Positions 28,624 through 39,700 of a stretch of 64,000 nt of DNA are shown here, piece by piece. Position numbers and translations under genes: made by a program. Source of the stretch: Aphrocallistes beatrix (taxonomy: Eukaryota > Porifera > Hexactinellida > Sceptrulophora > Aphrocallistidae); the NCBI GenBank assembly GCA_963281255.1, contig OY725488.1, forward strand, positions 6,917,524 to 6,981,523. Reading direction: 5' to 3'. Each line of letters begins with the position of its first letter. Positions within the stretch are counted from its first letter, which is position 1. The notes under the pieces are model-generated. The model saw only the letters and a list, made by a program, of their open reading frames with translations, was not told the DNA's origin and did not search any database.

Positions 28624-30025
28624 CACAAGATCCAGACATCTCGCACTCCTCAAATTCCTCATGTATCTGACTGGTTAATGTATGTACTCGCGAACAAGTA
28701 AGATAATGCACATAGCGACACAATTAATCTAGTTTTATTGTAATTATTATTAATGTTTTTTGATTTTCAGGGGAGTTGCGAAATCCATTTGACTCTTCTG
28801 AGTGATGTACATGCGTACCTAAAATTGTGTTGAATTGTTAGTAATGGTTGTATATCACATCACAGGAGTTGTTGATGAATATGGTGGTTTTAGTGTCGAT
28901 AATCATTAGGGTGTGACTAGATCATTTGGCCCACATGCATATCTAGTATATATTGGCATTTTAAATGTAATCTACCACACTCTCTCTTAAAGCATTCCAT
29001 AGGTAATCACTACCGGATTTTCTAAGACATTCTACGTAAACAGTGCTTACCATACTATGATTTCCACTAGTCTTATTAATCTTGGATTCGGTATCCGAAT
29101 TCTTCAGGCATTTTCTGCATACTTAGAGTCCCACATAATGATCAGAATGACCGCCACCCTGATCCCTGGTCCCAAGGGTGGTCGACAATCGAAATTCCGA
29201 GGTTCTACTGTATTTAACTAACATTACATTATACTTAGGATTTATTATTAAATTTATTTTGCCTTATTTATACGATGTCTCATTATTAGTAGTTTTTAAA
29301 TTTGCTTTTTACAGAAGAAAGCAGAGAATGGTCAGAAGCGATGAAACCAAATCTAGCGCGAACAGTGCATACGTCCCAAGTGACCCACGTCAGGCGGGTC
29401 AGATCCATATTTGAAGGTCAAAACCCGCATTCGCGCTGAAATCTGCATTCCTCGAAAATGTATTGAACTTGAGTCACAAACTGATAAATTTCAGTTCAAA
29501 CTATTTATTAGGTCTTTATGGCTGTCATTTAGTAAGCGCCATTTATTCGCTCCTAAATAGTCCCAAAATTCAGGAAGTAGCGCTTCAGTGACAATAATTT
29601 TTAAAAAATTTTGGGACCATATAAATTCCCCAGTAACTTACATCTCCAATGCGATTTTTCCATTATATATTCGCCAGGTGTCGGAAAATAATACCAAACC
29701 TGGAGCTGGACTCCCCCGCCCCAGATTCATAACCGGGCGGATATGATACCAGTGACTAGGGTGACCCTGGCCCGCATGGGGCAATTCAAACTTAGGACCT
29801 ATGGAACACACGCAATTATAATACATACATACATACATTATTTGTGATACCAATAAAGAACGCAACAAATACTCTAAATAGGAAAGTTGTACCTAGAATA
29901 GATCTAACAGTAAGTAATAGCTATCTCAATAGAATGTGATCACACTGTACATGTGTAATGGGTCTATCTGAACACGCTGTTATACCATAAATAATATTAA
30001 CACCTCTATTAGTATAAATAACTTG
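28624..30025. other. Intergenic region between ATAT1 and ARP2 (convergent)
   Basis: Both neighbours end toward this stretch, so it holds two 3' untranslated regions. A CATA tetranucleotide run lies at 29821-29836. Small open frames here show no family resemblance. Nothing else is recognised. Confidence 0.5.
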
Positions 30026-31204
30026 CTACTTGACCGACACGCCCAATTTCTCCAGCACCTTGATCCCCTTCTCCTGGTACTCCTTGATGGTCATCCAGCT
30101 CTCCGGACGTGAGGCTAGGATTTCTCCGAGAACAGCTCCTCCTTGAAACACCAGGTGTTTACGTCTGGGCGGATCTTCGATTCTAACTTTGAACTTTGAA
30201 ATCTTGGTGATGTCTCCTTTCAGGGTCCTCTCAAGGTAGAGCTGCTTAATTTCTCGCTCCATCCGAGAGGGTAGCCCCGGGTACATCGTAGTGCCGCCAG
30301 ACAAGACGATATGTCTGTAGAGGTCCATTCGCACGTCGATGTCTGCGGCGTGAATCGTGTTGTAGAGCAGCTCCGAAACGCCCACCCCATCCACATCTAT
30401 CAAGTGAGGTTGGAACAGGACTTCTGGCGCCTCGAAACGCTCCCCTCCTATCTTGACCACCCTCCCATCCGGCAGGGTATATGACTCCACCAGGACGGTA
30501 GTTTCCATGGCTAACTTGGTCTCTTGTTGCGGGTTGTAAGCTACGTAGCACATTTTCTCCTTCATCATTCGGACGGTCTCAAAATCAGCTGAGTGGTTGA
30601 ACGCATACCCTCTCAGCAGTAACAGCTTGATGAGGTACTCTGTGATGTTACGTCCAGCTACGTCCAGTCGCCTTGTGAGGTGAGGCAGGGAGAACCCGTC
30701 ATAGACCGGACAGATGTGTGTCACTCCATCCCCGGAATCCACGACCACTCCTGTCAGCAGGCCTTGTGCGTAGAGGGTCAGCACTGCCTGGATTGCTACG
30801 TAAACGCCTTCAAACTGATACGTCTCAAACATCACTTCCACCATCTTCTCTCTGTTCTTCGTCGGATTCATGGGAGGCTCAGTAAGCAATACTTTGCATT
30901 CCTTCGGGTTTATTTGCATTTTCTCGTAGAACGTGTGGTCCCAGATGTGCTTCATATCGTCCCAACTCCGTACAATCCCATTCTTCATTGGGTATGTGAT
31001 TTCGAGCAGCTGCCTGAGTGCGGATGCGTCTTCTCCTACCATCAGCTCTTTCACCTCAATGTTGTTTACCTTAGCTGTAGACCGTATGATAGGTCGTCCG
31101 ATGAGAGAGGGGAAAATATGCGAGGGAAAATTTGCGCCGGCATAACCACATTTCACAAATCCCGTACCATTGTCGCAAACTATGATTTTAGATAGATCAG
31201 TCAT
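30026..31204 (-). CDS. ACTR2: Actin-related protein 2 (ARP2/3 complex subunit)
   Basis: One uninterrupted frame of 392 residues (human ARP2 has 394). With ARP3 and five ARPC subunits it nucleates branched actin filaments in the cytoplasm. The start [20 protein letters not shown] is the phosphate-1 region and ARP2 signature. [19 protein letters not shown] is the phosphate-2 loop, [16 protein letters not shown] the adenosine motif. The segment [37 protein letters not shown] is ARP2-specific compared with actin. All nucleotide-binding residues I can check are present. The lack of any intron is unusual for an animal ARP2. Confidence 0.97.
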   Translation of the reverse strand: MTDLSKIIVCDNGTGFVKCGYAGANFPSHIFPSLIGRPIIRSTAKVNNIEVKELMVGEDASALRQLLEITYPMKNGIVRSWDDMKHIWDHTFYEKMQINPKECKVLLTEPPMNPTKNREKMVEVMFETYQFEGVYVAIQAVLTLYAQGLLTGVVVDSGDGVTHICPVYDGFSLPHLTRRLDVAGRNITEYLIKLLLLRGYAFNHSADFETVRMMKEKMCYVAYNPQQETKLAMETTVLVESYTLPDGRVVKIGGERFEAPEVLFQPHLIDVDGVGVSELLYNTIHAADIDVRMDLYRHIVLSGGTTMYPGLPSRMEREIKQLYLERTLKGDITKISKFKVRIEDPPRRKHLVFQGGAVLGEILASRPESWMTIKEYQEKGIKVLEKLGVSVK

Positions 31205-32181
31205 TTGCTATTGGGGTGAAGAAGTAAAAGAGTCAGTTGTATCCAAATGTAAATTGTGATATTACATACCCAATATGAAATAACTTGGATGGATGAAACG
31301 GTGATATAAAAGTCTCAAATAACTATTTTTATCAGTAAAATTTCGTCCTTCAATTAATTTATTACGCTTACTACAAACAGGTACAATTGCTATTTGATAA
31401 TTCGTAATTAGAAATTTAGATAAATTATAATTTCATACACATTTGTTTCACAGTAAAGTGAATCAACAATTCAGATAGTTCATCTGTACATTAGATAAGC
31501 CTAACCTGGAATCTGAGCTAATGATTTAACCTAGGTCATTATGTAAGGAAGGAATATGACTGCTCCCAAGGCTTCTAATCAGGATCAGTGGCAATGAAGT
31601 TGTAAGGTGAGCAGTCTAGCTAGCGAGTAAACTCTGAAGCACCTAGGCTGAATTCGGACCTCTAGCTTGGGTAATATCAATGTTGAATGAAGTCAGAGGA
31701 AGCATGGTGTATACATGAATTCTGGGAAAATCGGACTAATTGTAAAATCGATTTAGCTTGATAATATATTTTAACTCCCTTATGATATGTTTTCCATTGA
31801 TCAGTCCAGGAAGGTATTTCTAAAACTTGATAGTAGACACAAAAATATTGTAAACGAGTGTTTCAAATTACTGAAAATGTTGAAAGGCACAATGAGATCA
31901 TGAAACAAAAAATGATGGCTATTGTCTAATCTTGTTTCAGCTAAATTTGGAGATGTTGTGAAATTGCTAAAATCTACAACAACGCAATATCGATAAATAT
32001 GTCGAGTGAAGATTTTTATGATTGGCGGGCATAAATTTTACGAAGATAGATTTATCCTAGAACAGTTGCAAAATATATTGTGCAACATTAAATTCGCTTC
32101 CTGGTACATAAACTTTCACAATAATTCTACTATAATGAATATGATAACAATAGAAATGATGTTTAAGCGGTTATTTTAGGG
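31205..32181. other. Intergenic, ARP2 5' side and IAH1 3' side
   Basis: About 980 bp with no supported gene. It contains the ARP2 promoter region (right after 31204) and the IAH1 3' end. No repeats recognised. Confidence 0.45.
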
Positions 32182-32871
32182 CTAAGTCGACAAATTAGTT
32201 AGCATCAGCTCCGGATGTTGCGGGTCGATATCTGTATACGGAGGAAAGCAGCTACTCGTTGCAGCAACCACTGGCGCTATTAGTTTGTTAACTTCTTCGT
32301 ACAACAACTGGTTTCCATCTCGACTGAGGTGTAGACCATCGGATAGAAAACTCTTCCAGTTGGGAATTGACATCATCTGTGCGTACAAATGAATAAGCTT
32401 AGTCCCAGCTTCTGCAGCTAGAGCTGTTACTGTCTCTGCATATATTTTAGTCAAATCATTGGTGTGTCTCCTTGTTTTACAAATTTCCTCCTCTCGCACC
32501 TCATCCACCGGAGGAGGCGTGATCAGAATTATTCTCTCGGGCGCAATTCCTTGAGCCAACACGTAATTAATAATTTCGCGCAGGTTTATGGTATACTCGG
32601 ATATTGGTACATTCCTTGATTCAGCCTGATCTGGAATACACGAGTCGTTGCTACCCAATAAGATAGTAACAAACAATACCTCATTCCAATCAATCTTTAG
32701 TTGAGGTAACACTATTCTCACATAACGTGTTGTGTATCCGCTTAGACCACGGTTGAGAATATCTATTTTTCCAGTACAAGTATTCTGAATCTGAGCCACC
32801 CACCCAGCAGTCCTTATGTCTGCTCCCAATTGAGTGAGCGAATCTCCTAGCGCGACGATTTGCTTGTACAT
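32182..32871 (-). CDS. IAH1: Isoamyl acetate-hydrolysing esterase 1 homologue (GDSL/SGNH hydrolase)
   Basis: An uninterrupted frame of 229 residues (human IAH1 has 248). An SGNH-fold esterase: nucleophile in VALGDSLTQ (S11), glycine block in NRGLSGYTTRYVRIVLPQL, oxyanion Asn in LLGSNDS, and catalytic Asp/His in LSDGLHLSRDGNQLLYEEV. RIILITPPPVDE matches IAH1 (VILITPTPL). The physiological substrate in animals is unclear. No signal peptide, so it is probably cytosolic. The last residues (PPYTDIDPQHPELML) also match the family tail. Confidence 0.92.
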   Translation of the reverse strand: MYKQIVALGDSLTQLGADIRTAGWVAQIQNTCTGKIDILNRGLSGYTTRYVRIVLPQLKIDWNEVLFVTILLGSNDSCIPDQAESRNVPISEYTINLREIINYVLAQGIAPERIILITPPPVDEVREEEICKTRRHTNDLTKIYAETVTALAAEAGTKLIHLYAQMMSIPNWKSFLSDGLHLSRDGNQLLYEEVNKLIAPVVAATSSCFPPYTDIDPQHPELMLTNLST

Positions 32872-34166
32872 TATAGCTAATTGTTTTGGGGGTTAATGTC
32901 TATGCTATTTACTGTTATGGTTTTGAAGGACACATGTATACATTTTTACTAATGGATAAAAAGGCTTACAACAAATTCCACAAATGCTGAGATCACAGAG
33001 TAACTATAACACAGTTAAAATAATATATTATTTATTCGTTATTATGTCTTTAAAAAAAAGGATATCTACATATTAACATCCAACTATGGCTGAGGACTAG
33101 GCGACTAGATGTCTCATCCTCCTACTCTTCCAAATCCTGAATAGTAGATTATTAAAATAGCGATGACTCCATCTATCAATGTCTAAGAATGCAAACATTC
33201 TCCCAGAAAACAGCCTCAGCAAAACTCCAACTCATTGATTTAATTTCCAAAGTGTATCAAACATGTAGGACACTGCATTCATTCTGACTAAGCAATTATA
33301 GGCAAACCTCCGAAATGCGACACTTTTGAGTTTTGGGAGCAGCGCTTGTGCCGGATCTTCGGAGGTTGCCCCCATATAACAATAAATTATATAGTAAATG
33401 ACTTTAATTTTGCATAAAAGTTTAGAAGTAGTCAGAAGAGAAGTTAATATAGGTTTTGCTGAAGTGAGGGGAGAAAAAATTAATCGGGGAGCAGGGTATG
33501 GATTAGAGGTACCCTATGGCCACTATTTGTTTGGACCTAAAATGTATATGAATAAAATGAAGGAAGTTGTAGACTCCCTAACTTCGAGTGGACTTCTCTA
33601 GATAGTAAGGAATTTGAAGTTTATATATTAAATATTGTTAATTGAATTGATGAATATTATACACAAATATTTTTGGACATAAGTGTACGTTTGCCAGACA
33701 GTGTCGCATCTCGGAGGTAATTTTTGCATTGAAAATGTCAATCCGGAGTTTACTTAACTGCCGTATTTGGAAGTTCAAGATGTATTATTTATATAGGAAA
33801 GTCCATCGGGAGAATGGTTTTGTGCCGTATCTCGGAGGTTGTCGTATTTCAGAGGTTTACCTGTATTAAGTATCTCCTCACAAATGTTAGTGTACAGGAT
33901 TTGTATTTACTTTTAATACGAAGAATCAATGCATTATATAATAAAATAAATATAAAAGATTAATACAAATACAAAGGAGTAGATTAGTATCCTCTTACCA
34001 AAGTACACAATTCAGGCTCATTGTTTTCCTTTATTGATAAAGGAATTAGTTAACAGATTAGTGATATATAATAGTATTACAAATACAAAGGTTTGTTTAA
34101 TAGTAGAAGTGACTATTCTCCACCAGTTAGTGTTAGTTCGTTATTTGCTGTACTCAACATGGTGTG
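32872..34166. other. Intergenic region with a pogo/Tigger-like element
   Basis: Between IAH1 and the kinase gene. A TA-flanked inverted-repeat element occupies 33299-33863. The rest is AT-rich and unremarkable. Confidence 0.5.
33299..33863. mobile_element. Tc1/mariner-pogo-like non-autonomous element (565 bp)
   Basis: The left end (TA)TAGGCAAACCTCC and inverted right end (TA)CAGGTAAACCTCT agree except for transitions, and TA borders both ends as in Tc1/mariner/pogo insertions. Subterminal copies of a TCGGAGGTT word lie inside both ends. An interior 67-residue frame (33398-33601) has no resemblance I can name and is probably not a transposase. Confidence 0.7.
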
Positions 34167-35126
34167 TTAGTTATCTTCGATGCTGAACCAGCTATGGTTC
34201 AAAGCTTCGCTTGCAGTTGGTCTCAAGTTTGGGTTTAAAGTCAGCAATGCTCGAATTAGAGATTTAGCATCTTCAGATATTTCGTTCCAGCCCTCGTCAC
34301 TGAAATCAACATTCCCCTCGCGAATTAACTGATAAATTCGTAGCTGTTTTTCATGCCAGAAAGGAAATGTACCTGACAGCATCACATACAGGATCACCCC
34401 GCAAGCCCACAAGTCTACCTTCCTGCCGTACCCTTCCACTGCTGGGTTAAGACTCTTATGGATCATTTCTGGAGCTAGGTAGGAGGGGGTGCCGGATAGT
34501 TCGGAGAGCGAGGTGTCATTAGGAATAAGAGCTGATAAAGCAAAGTCGACAATCTTAACTGTTGATTTTGGAGAGATTATTATGTTTTCCAGCTTAATAT
34601 CGCGGTGTACAATATTTTGTGAATGAAGTGAATGAAGAGCACTCAATACTTGTCTGAGAATAGTCCTGGCAGTGGCTTCATCTAAATTTTCTTCCTTTTC
34701 CATTAATGAAAATAAGTCTTGTCCTTCCAAAAACTCTAGTAGAAGCCCCCTTCCCTTCTTTGTTTCCTGAATACCATTGAAGACAACTATGTTTGGATGT
34801 GGGACCAGTTTGGATAAAATACTGATTTCTTGAGTCAAGTCATTTCGTGGGAGCTTCAATACACCTTTTGTGCCCCCTTCTTTCTTTGAAAATTTGGTTA
34901 TTATACCGTCTAAACCTTCTCCTATGATACCCTCTATAATACATTGATTTAAAAATGACTCATCGAGATAGGTTTTGATGTTTTCTAAAGACATATTATC
35001 CATAGCTCTATTTGTACAGTTATTTTGAATCTTGTTAGAAACATTACATTTCTCCAATTTTATACTAATCTCATTGGCTGGCATACATAGAAGCAATGTG
35101 CATACAAGTATGGCCTCGTGTATCAT
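34167..35126 (-). CDS. Phosphorylase kinase gamma-like Ser/Thr kinase with altered DFG
   Basis: An uninterrupted frame of 319 residues, nearly all kinase domain. Visible: glycine loop GEGLDG (69-74), VLK lysine K91, HRDIKLEN (D176, N181), SGTPSYLAPEMI, DLWACGVILYVMLSGTFPFWHEKQL and LNPNLRPTASEALNH. GTPSYLAPE and PFWHEKQ are characteristic of the phosphorylase kinase gamma/CAMK branch. The magnesium motif reads DFA (194-196) instead of DFG, so activity may be changed. The first 20 residues are hydrophobic; translation may instead begin at M42 or M45, which would give a normal cytosolic kinase. There is no calmodulin-binding tail as in true PHKG. No introns. Confidence 0.75.
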   Translation of the reverse strand: MIHEAILVCTLLLCMPANEISIKLEKCNVSNKIQNNCTNRAMDNMSLENIKTYLDESFLNQCIIEGIIGEGLDGIITKFSKKEGGTKGVLKLPRNDLTQEISILSKLVPHPNIVVFNGIQETKKGRGLLLEFLEGQDLFSLMEKEENLDEATARTILRQVLSALHSLHSQNIVHRDIKLENIIISPKSTVKIVDFALSALIPNDTSLSELSGTPSYLAPEMIHKSLNPAVEGYGRKVDLWACGVILYVMLSGTFPFWHEKQLRIYQLIREGNVDFSDEGWNEISEDAKSLIRALLTLNPNLRPTASEALNHSWFSIEDN

Positions 35127-35375
35127 TAGTGTATATGAAACATTGAAAGTCGGAAAATATGATTGCTCTCGTCAATGCCAGTTTCGCTAGCTCAGATTGC
35201 TTAAAAAATCACTCTAAAATAACATCTAATTATTAATGTATAAAACCTATTGCTGTGCAACAAAATATTAATATTAAACAAAGCATATTACTATTCTAAT
35301 TAATTCCAATTAAAATGTAATGTTTCCTGTCGTTTTGAAGTTTTAACAATTGACATTCAAGGACGATAGGTAAAG

Positions 35376-36251
35376 ATGGCTTCGACAGAAGTTTTGAAGA
35401 TAGATATTGCAAAGATCGAGTTAAATAACCCAAACGAATTGGAGGCCATGCACAGCCCCGCAAGCTCGCAGAGTGGAGAGGAACGCGTTCTCATTGAGAA
35501 AGATGGCAAGTTCGAGCTGGTAAAAGCGGGTGACATCCAAGCTTTGCCTCTGGAATCAATTATTACGTCAGTAAGCACCAACACAGCTATGCAACCCGAT
35601 CACCTCCAAACTGAAACTAGTACCAAGAACAAAACCATTCCTAGTGGTAAACCTGCTACAACTAGGAATTCTCTTGCATCCAAGCCCAATGTTTCAGGGA
35701 AAAAGTTAGTCACTAGAACCCCGCCAAAACACACTCCAGTCCACGGCCTGGGAAGTACTGCCTCAGCTTCTAGCCTCATCCAACCGAGAAGACAAACACG
35801 TCCATCTACACAACCGTTCACACCCGGCAGCTCTCCTAGAAGGGACGTGCGACCTCAAACCGCCCCACTAGGACCCAAAAGCAGTAGCTACTTTAGTCTG
35901 AAGGGAGGGGAGCGGAGCGGATTAGCAGAAGAGGCATTCAAGGCTTGGTTAGACCTGAAGGATAAACAATTGAATGAGAGCGTGAGGAGCAGAGCAGGGA
36001 CAGCTAACCCAGATGGCAATACAGATAGAGAGAAACGGACAGCGAACGCGTATCAATCTTGGATGGACAACAAGCGGAAGCAAGTTCTAAGTGAATTGGG
36101 AGCAAAAGAGAGGAAAGAAGCAACCGAAAGAATTCAAAATAAAACAAATGACAGTGTAACGTTTGAGAGATGGCTGGAAGGGAAGTCTCAGTTTAGCAAG
36201 GGAAGAAAAGGGTCAAATGTAAGTCTCACATCTTTTCGTAAATCCAAGTAG
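35376..36251 (+). CDS. CCDC181/CCDC34-like basic protein with AF..W repeats
   Basis: An uninterrupted frame of 291 residues. The N terminus has ERVLIEKDGKFELVKAGDIQ, followed by a Thr/Pro/Arg-rich disordered region with RPSTQP and RPQTAP motifs often seen in microtubule-associated ciliary proteins. The C-terminal third carries charged helical repeats AFKAWLDLKDKQ, AYQSWMDNKRKQ and TFERWLEGKSQF, the W-centred motif shared by CCDC181, CCDC34 and MAP9. I favour a CCDC181-like microtubule/flagellar protein, but CCDC34 is possible. It is divergent from the kinase gene (about 250 bp between start codons). Confidence 0.55.
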   Translation: MASTEVLKIDIAKIELNNPNELEAMHSPASSQSGEERVLIEKDGKFELVKAGDIQALPLESIITSVSTNTAMQPDHLQTETSTKNKTIPSGKPATTRNSLASKPNVSGKKLVTRTPPKHTPVHGLGSTASASSLIQPRRQTRPSTQPFTPGSSPRRDVRPQTAPLGPKSSSYFSLKGGERSGLAEEAFKAWLDLKDKQLNESVRSRAGTANPDGNTDREKRTANAYQSWMDNKRKQVLSELGAKERKEATERIQNKTNDSVTFERWLEGKSQFSKGRKGSNVSLTSFRKSK

Positions 36252-36783
36252 GTACTCGTGAACACAATACGTACGTATATGTTATTTTGTCAGGCTTGAC
36301 CTAAAAGTATTACTGTGTATGCCATTTATATAGTAGTACATTTGACAGTAGATGGGTAGATGAGATTCGCTACTAAGAAGGGTTCACTCATTGGAGAGGA
36401 GGAACGCTAGGGGGAGGGATCAATGAGACCATTTATATTATGTACATGGGGATTTTTGTAATTCAATTGAACAAGGATTTCCACGAATACTGAAGTATTC
36501 GCGAAAACCAAATGATATTTCAAAATATATCTAATATTGATGGTTTACTAAGTTTCTCACTCTAGTTATGAAATATACCATACATCTACTCTTTTCCATC
36601 ACTTGAGGGAGTTAATGTTGTTTTTATTGGTCCCATATTTTAGCTTGTGTGAGGAATCTATTTAGAATTTTATAAATGATACATAATATCGTGGAATAAC
36701 CCACCTTAATTAAATATAAATTTATATAAAACGAAACATAAAATTGAACGAAAGGAACTACGTACTTAAAATAACATCCTAAT
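36252..36783. other. Short intergenic region, CCDC181-like gene to XDH copy A
   Basis: About 530 bp between two converging genes. No repeat or gene recognised. Confidence 0.4.
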
Positions 36784-39700
36784 TTAATCCAATAATGGAG
36801 TTACATTCCATTTACCATTAGCAGTCTTAGTTTCTTTTGCTTTCAGAACTGTATTGGTGATGAAATCAACGCAACTCAGTCGAATCTTCTCTGAAGTTGC
36901 TGGAGAATTGAGAGGGTAGAGTAGAGAGTGTCCTAGCGATTATAGTGCAGGGTTAAAGTATAAAAGTATAAAGATACAGTCGACTCCGCTTAATAGGATC
37001 ACATCGGTGAGAGGACATTTTGCCACAATTAAGCGGAGAACCCTATTAACCGAAAATATTTCTTGCTTCTATGTGTGAGAGCTATTTCGGTCCTGCCAAA
37101 AGTGGCCCGATTAAACAGTGACCCTAACTGTATTTTTCTCTAACTTCAGAAATGTGAATATCCCGGAAAAGAAAGTTTTTTTGTGGTTTACTTTGCCTAA
37201 GATCTCCTTTTTATAGATCAGGTTCATTATATTTAATGGGTCAAAACTGACATTTAGAAGGCGGCCTATGGAACCCCTAAGATATACGTAATTCATTGTC
37301 TCACCGTTATCTCGTCTCACAGAAGAGATCGCATCTTTGATTGCAAAGAAGACACTGGATCCGAGGAAGAGAGGAGGTTCTCCGATTCCCTTCGAAGAGT
37401 AGACAGCTCTCTCATTCGGTGCGTTGTGCAACAGGTGGACTCGCAGGTTGGCAGGAATGTCACTGAAAGAAGGGATCTTGTACGTTCCAGGTCCGCATGT
37501 GAACACTGTACCTATCCACACACATTTACATCATCACACTATCGCTAATGCAAGTAGACAGCAGTTTTCTTATTCGCAGAGAGATTAAGAATGCTTCCTC
37601 ACCTTTTTGGACATTCTTCGATTCATTCAGATAGATCATTTCTTCCAGGGTGAAGAGACCCATCCCTTGAACGAATGCACCTTCGATCTGACCCACGTCA
37701 ATCGCAGGATTCAGACTCTTTCCCACATCCATCACGATATCTGTCTTCAGCACTTTGAAGTCTCCTGTCAGCACATCAACCTCCACCAGAGTGCAAGCAC
37801 ACCCGTACGTGAAGTAATTGAATGGACTGCCTATAACGAATTGCTACAAGTTACAAGCACAGCTTTGTTTAAAACTATAAGTAAGATCCCAACGACTAAT
37901 GTAGGGTATATCATATTCTCATATTTTCGAAGCTATATAATAAATTATTTATTTACTTTTGTTTAAAATAGATACATAAAGTATTTTTAGGGGTGTAGAT
38001 TTCGAATATCATATTTTGATCTTATATTGATAATTTTAAGTCAAATTCCGCGCGGCCGCGTTCCCCTATGATATTATATAATAGTATAGAAAGTACATTA
38101 AAACATAGTAACTGTTGCGTAGATTCGTGAGATCGTAGATCCGTGAGATTCTTATACTATATAACCATGGATGATTTTCAAGCGTAGAATTCTGAGATTA
38201 TCCGTAGAATCGTGAGATTTTGTTCCGTTTACTCAAATCACCTTTTGGTTCAATCAGTTTCATCGTAACTTGATAACTATCGCCACTAAATAGTGTCACG
38301 CGGCACAATTTGATGGTACTCGACACAATTTAGTGGCACACGACACAATTTACTTGGTAAAACCCCATATGGACCATGGATGAATTTTATTTTACATTTA
38401 TGGTCCATATGGGTTTTTTCCATAGTAAATTGTGTCGCGTGCCATCAAATTGTGTCGCGTGCCACAATTTGGTGGCGGTGGTTATCAAGTTACGATGAAA
38501 CTGATTGAACCAAAAGGTGATTTGAGTAAACGGAACAAATTCTCACGATTCTACGGATAATCTCAGAATTCTACGCTAGAAAACCATCCATAGTTATATA
38601 GTATAAGAATCTCACGGATCTACGATCTCACGAATCTACGCAACAGTACTCACCTTTTGCAGATTTCCAATCAAAATTGATGTTTCCAACTTTGCAGAAG
38701 TTTTGAGCAGAGAGATTAATACGATCAAGGTGAGCTGTGTTAATCTGTAGAAATGGAATTATGGAACATGCTACTTTTTTAGGACAGAAAAACAGCTCTA
38801 AACTGGAAAAAGGGATAATCTGTCGAGGATGTTTTTGGGTCTAGAGATGTAAAATCCAAAGAGTTGATGATTATTTAAAGCAAGGTTGATACCGATTGAA
38901 CCGAATATCAGTATTCATGAATAGTTCCCTAACCGAATATCAGTATTCATGAATAGTTCCCTAACCGAATATCAGTATTCATGAATAGTTCCCTAACCAA
39001 ATATCAGTATTCATGAATAGTTCCCTAACCGAATACGAATACTGATAATATTTGGTTACTCTAACGAATATGAATACCAAGGTTTCATCCAGCTTTCCAA
39101 AGTTATACGCCTAAATGGACGTCACCATTTTTTCGACGCGCCTAGACTCATTTTTATATAGCAATTTTATATGTTTTGTGCCACGCGCCTAAGTAGGCGT
39201 ATGCCGCGCGCCTAGCCCCCCAAAATCATACGCCTAATTATGATCCATGGGATCAAATACGCGGCTCTAGGCGCGCCCAGTACGCCTGGATGAAAGCCTG
39301 ATGAATACTGATAATATTCGGTTACTCCAACCGAATACGAATACTGATATTCGGTTACTCCAACCGAATACGAATACTGATATTCGGTTCCCAACCGAAT
39401 ATCAACTATTTGTCAAATAGTATTTGGTCTAACCAAATATTGAACTATTCGGTTGCAACCTTGATTTAAAGGAACATTGTGGCCTAGATTTTGAAATCCA
39501 GTTTCAAATGTGAGGTGGCATAGATTGCAATTAGAGTTTTTAATCTTGGGGTTCCCGATCTCGGTGTGTTTTATCCCGGGATTAGTTTCTTCAATCCCGG
39601 ATCTCAATGTTTAATGCAGTTTATATATAGACACCTTCGTTACAATGTCTATTGTACAAGTACTACGAGTGTACAGGGTTTCCCATCTTTGGATGAAATA

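Noticed and set aside
29638-29868. Minus-strand frame near ARP2
   Set aside because: Low complexity (CATA repeats), no family resemblance.
33398-33601. A 67-residue frame as a gene
   Set aside because: It lies inside a TA-flanked inverted-repeat element and has no recognisable family.
37111-37304. Reading through the end of XDH A exon 13 into [11 protein letters not shown]...
   Set aside because: The frame is open past the GT donor by chance; copy B shows the same donor and a normal last exon, and copy A has a good acceptor at 36933 leading to the conserved C terminus.
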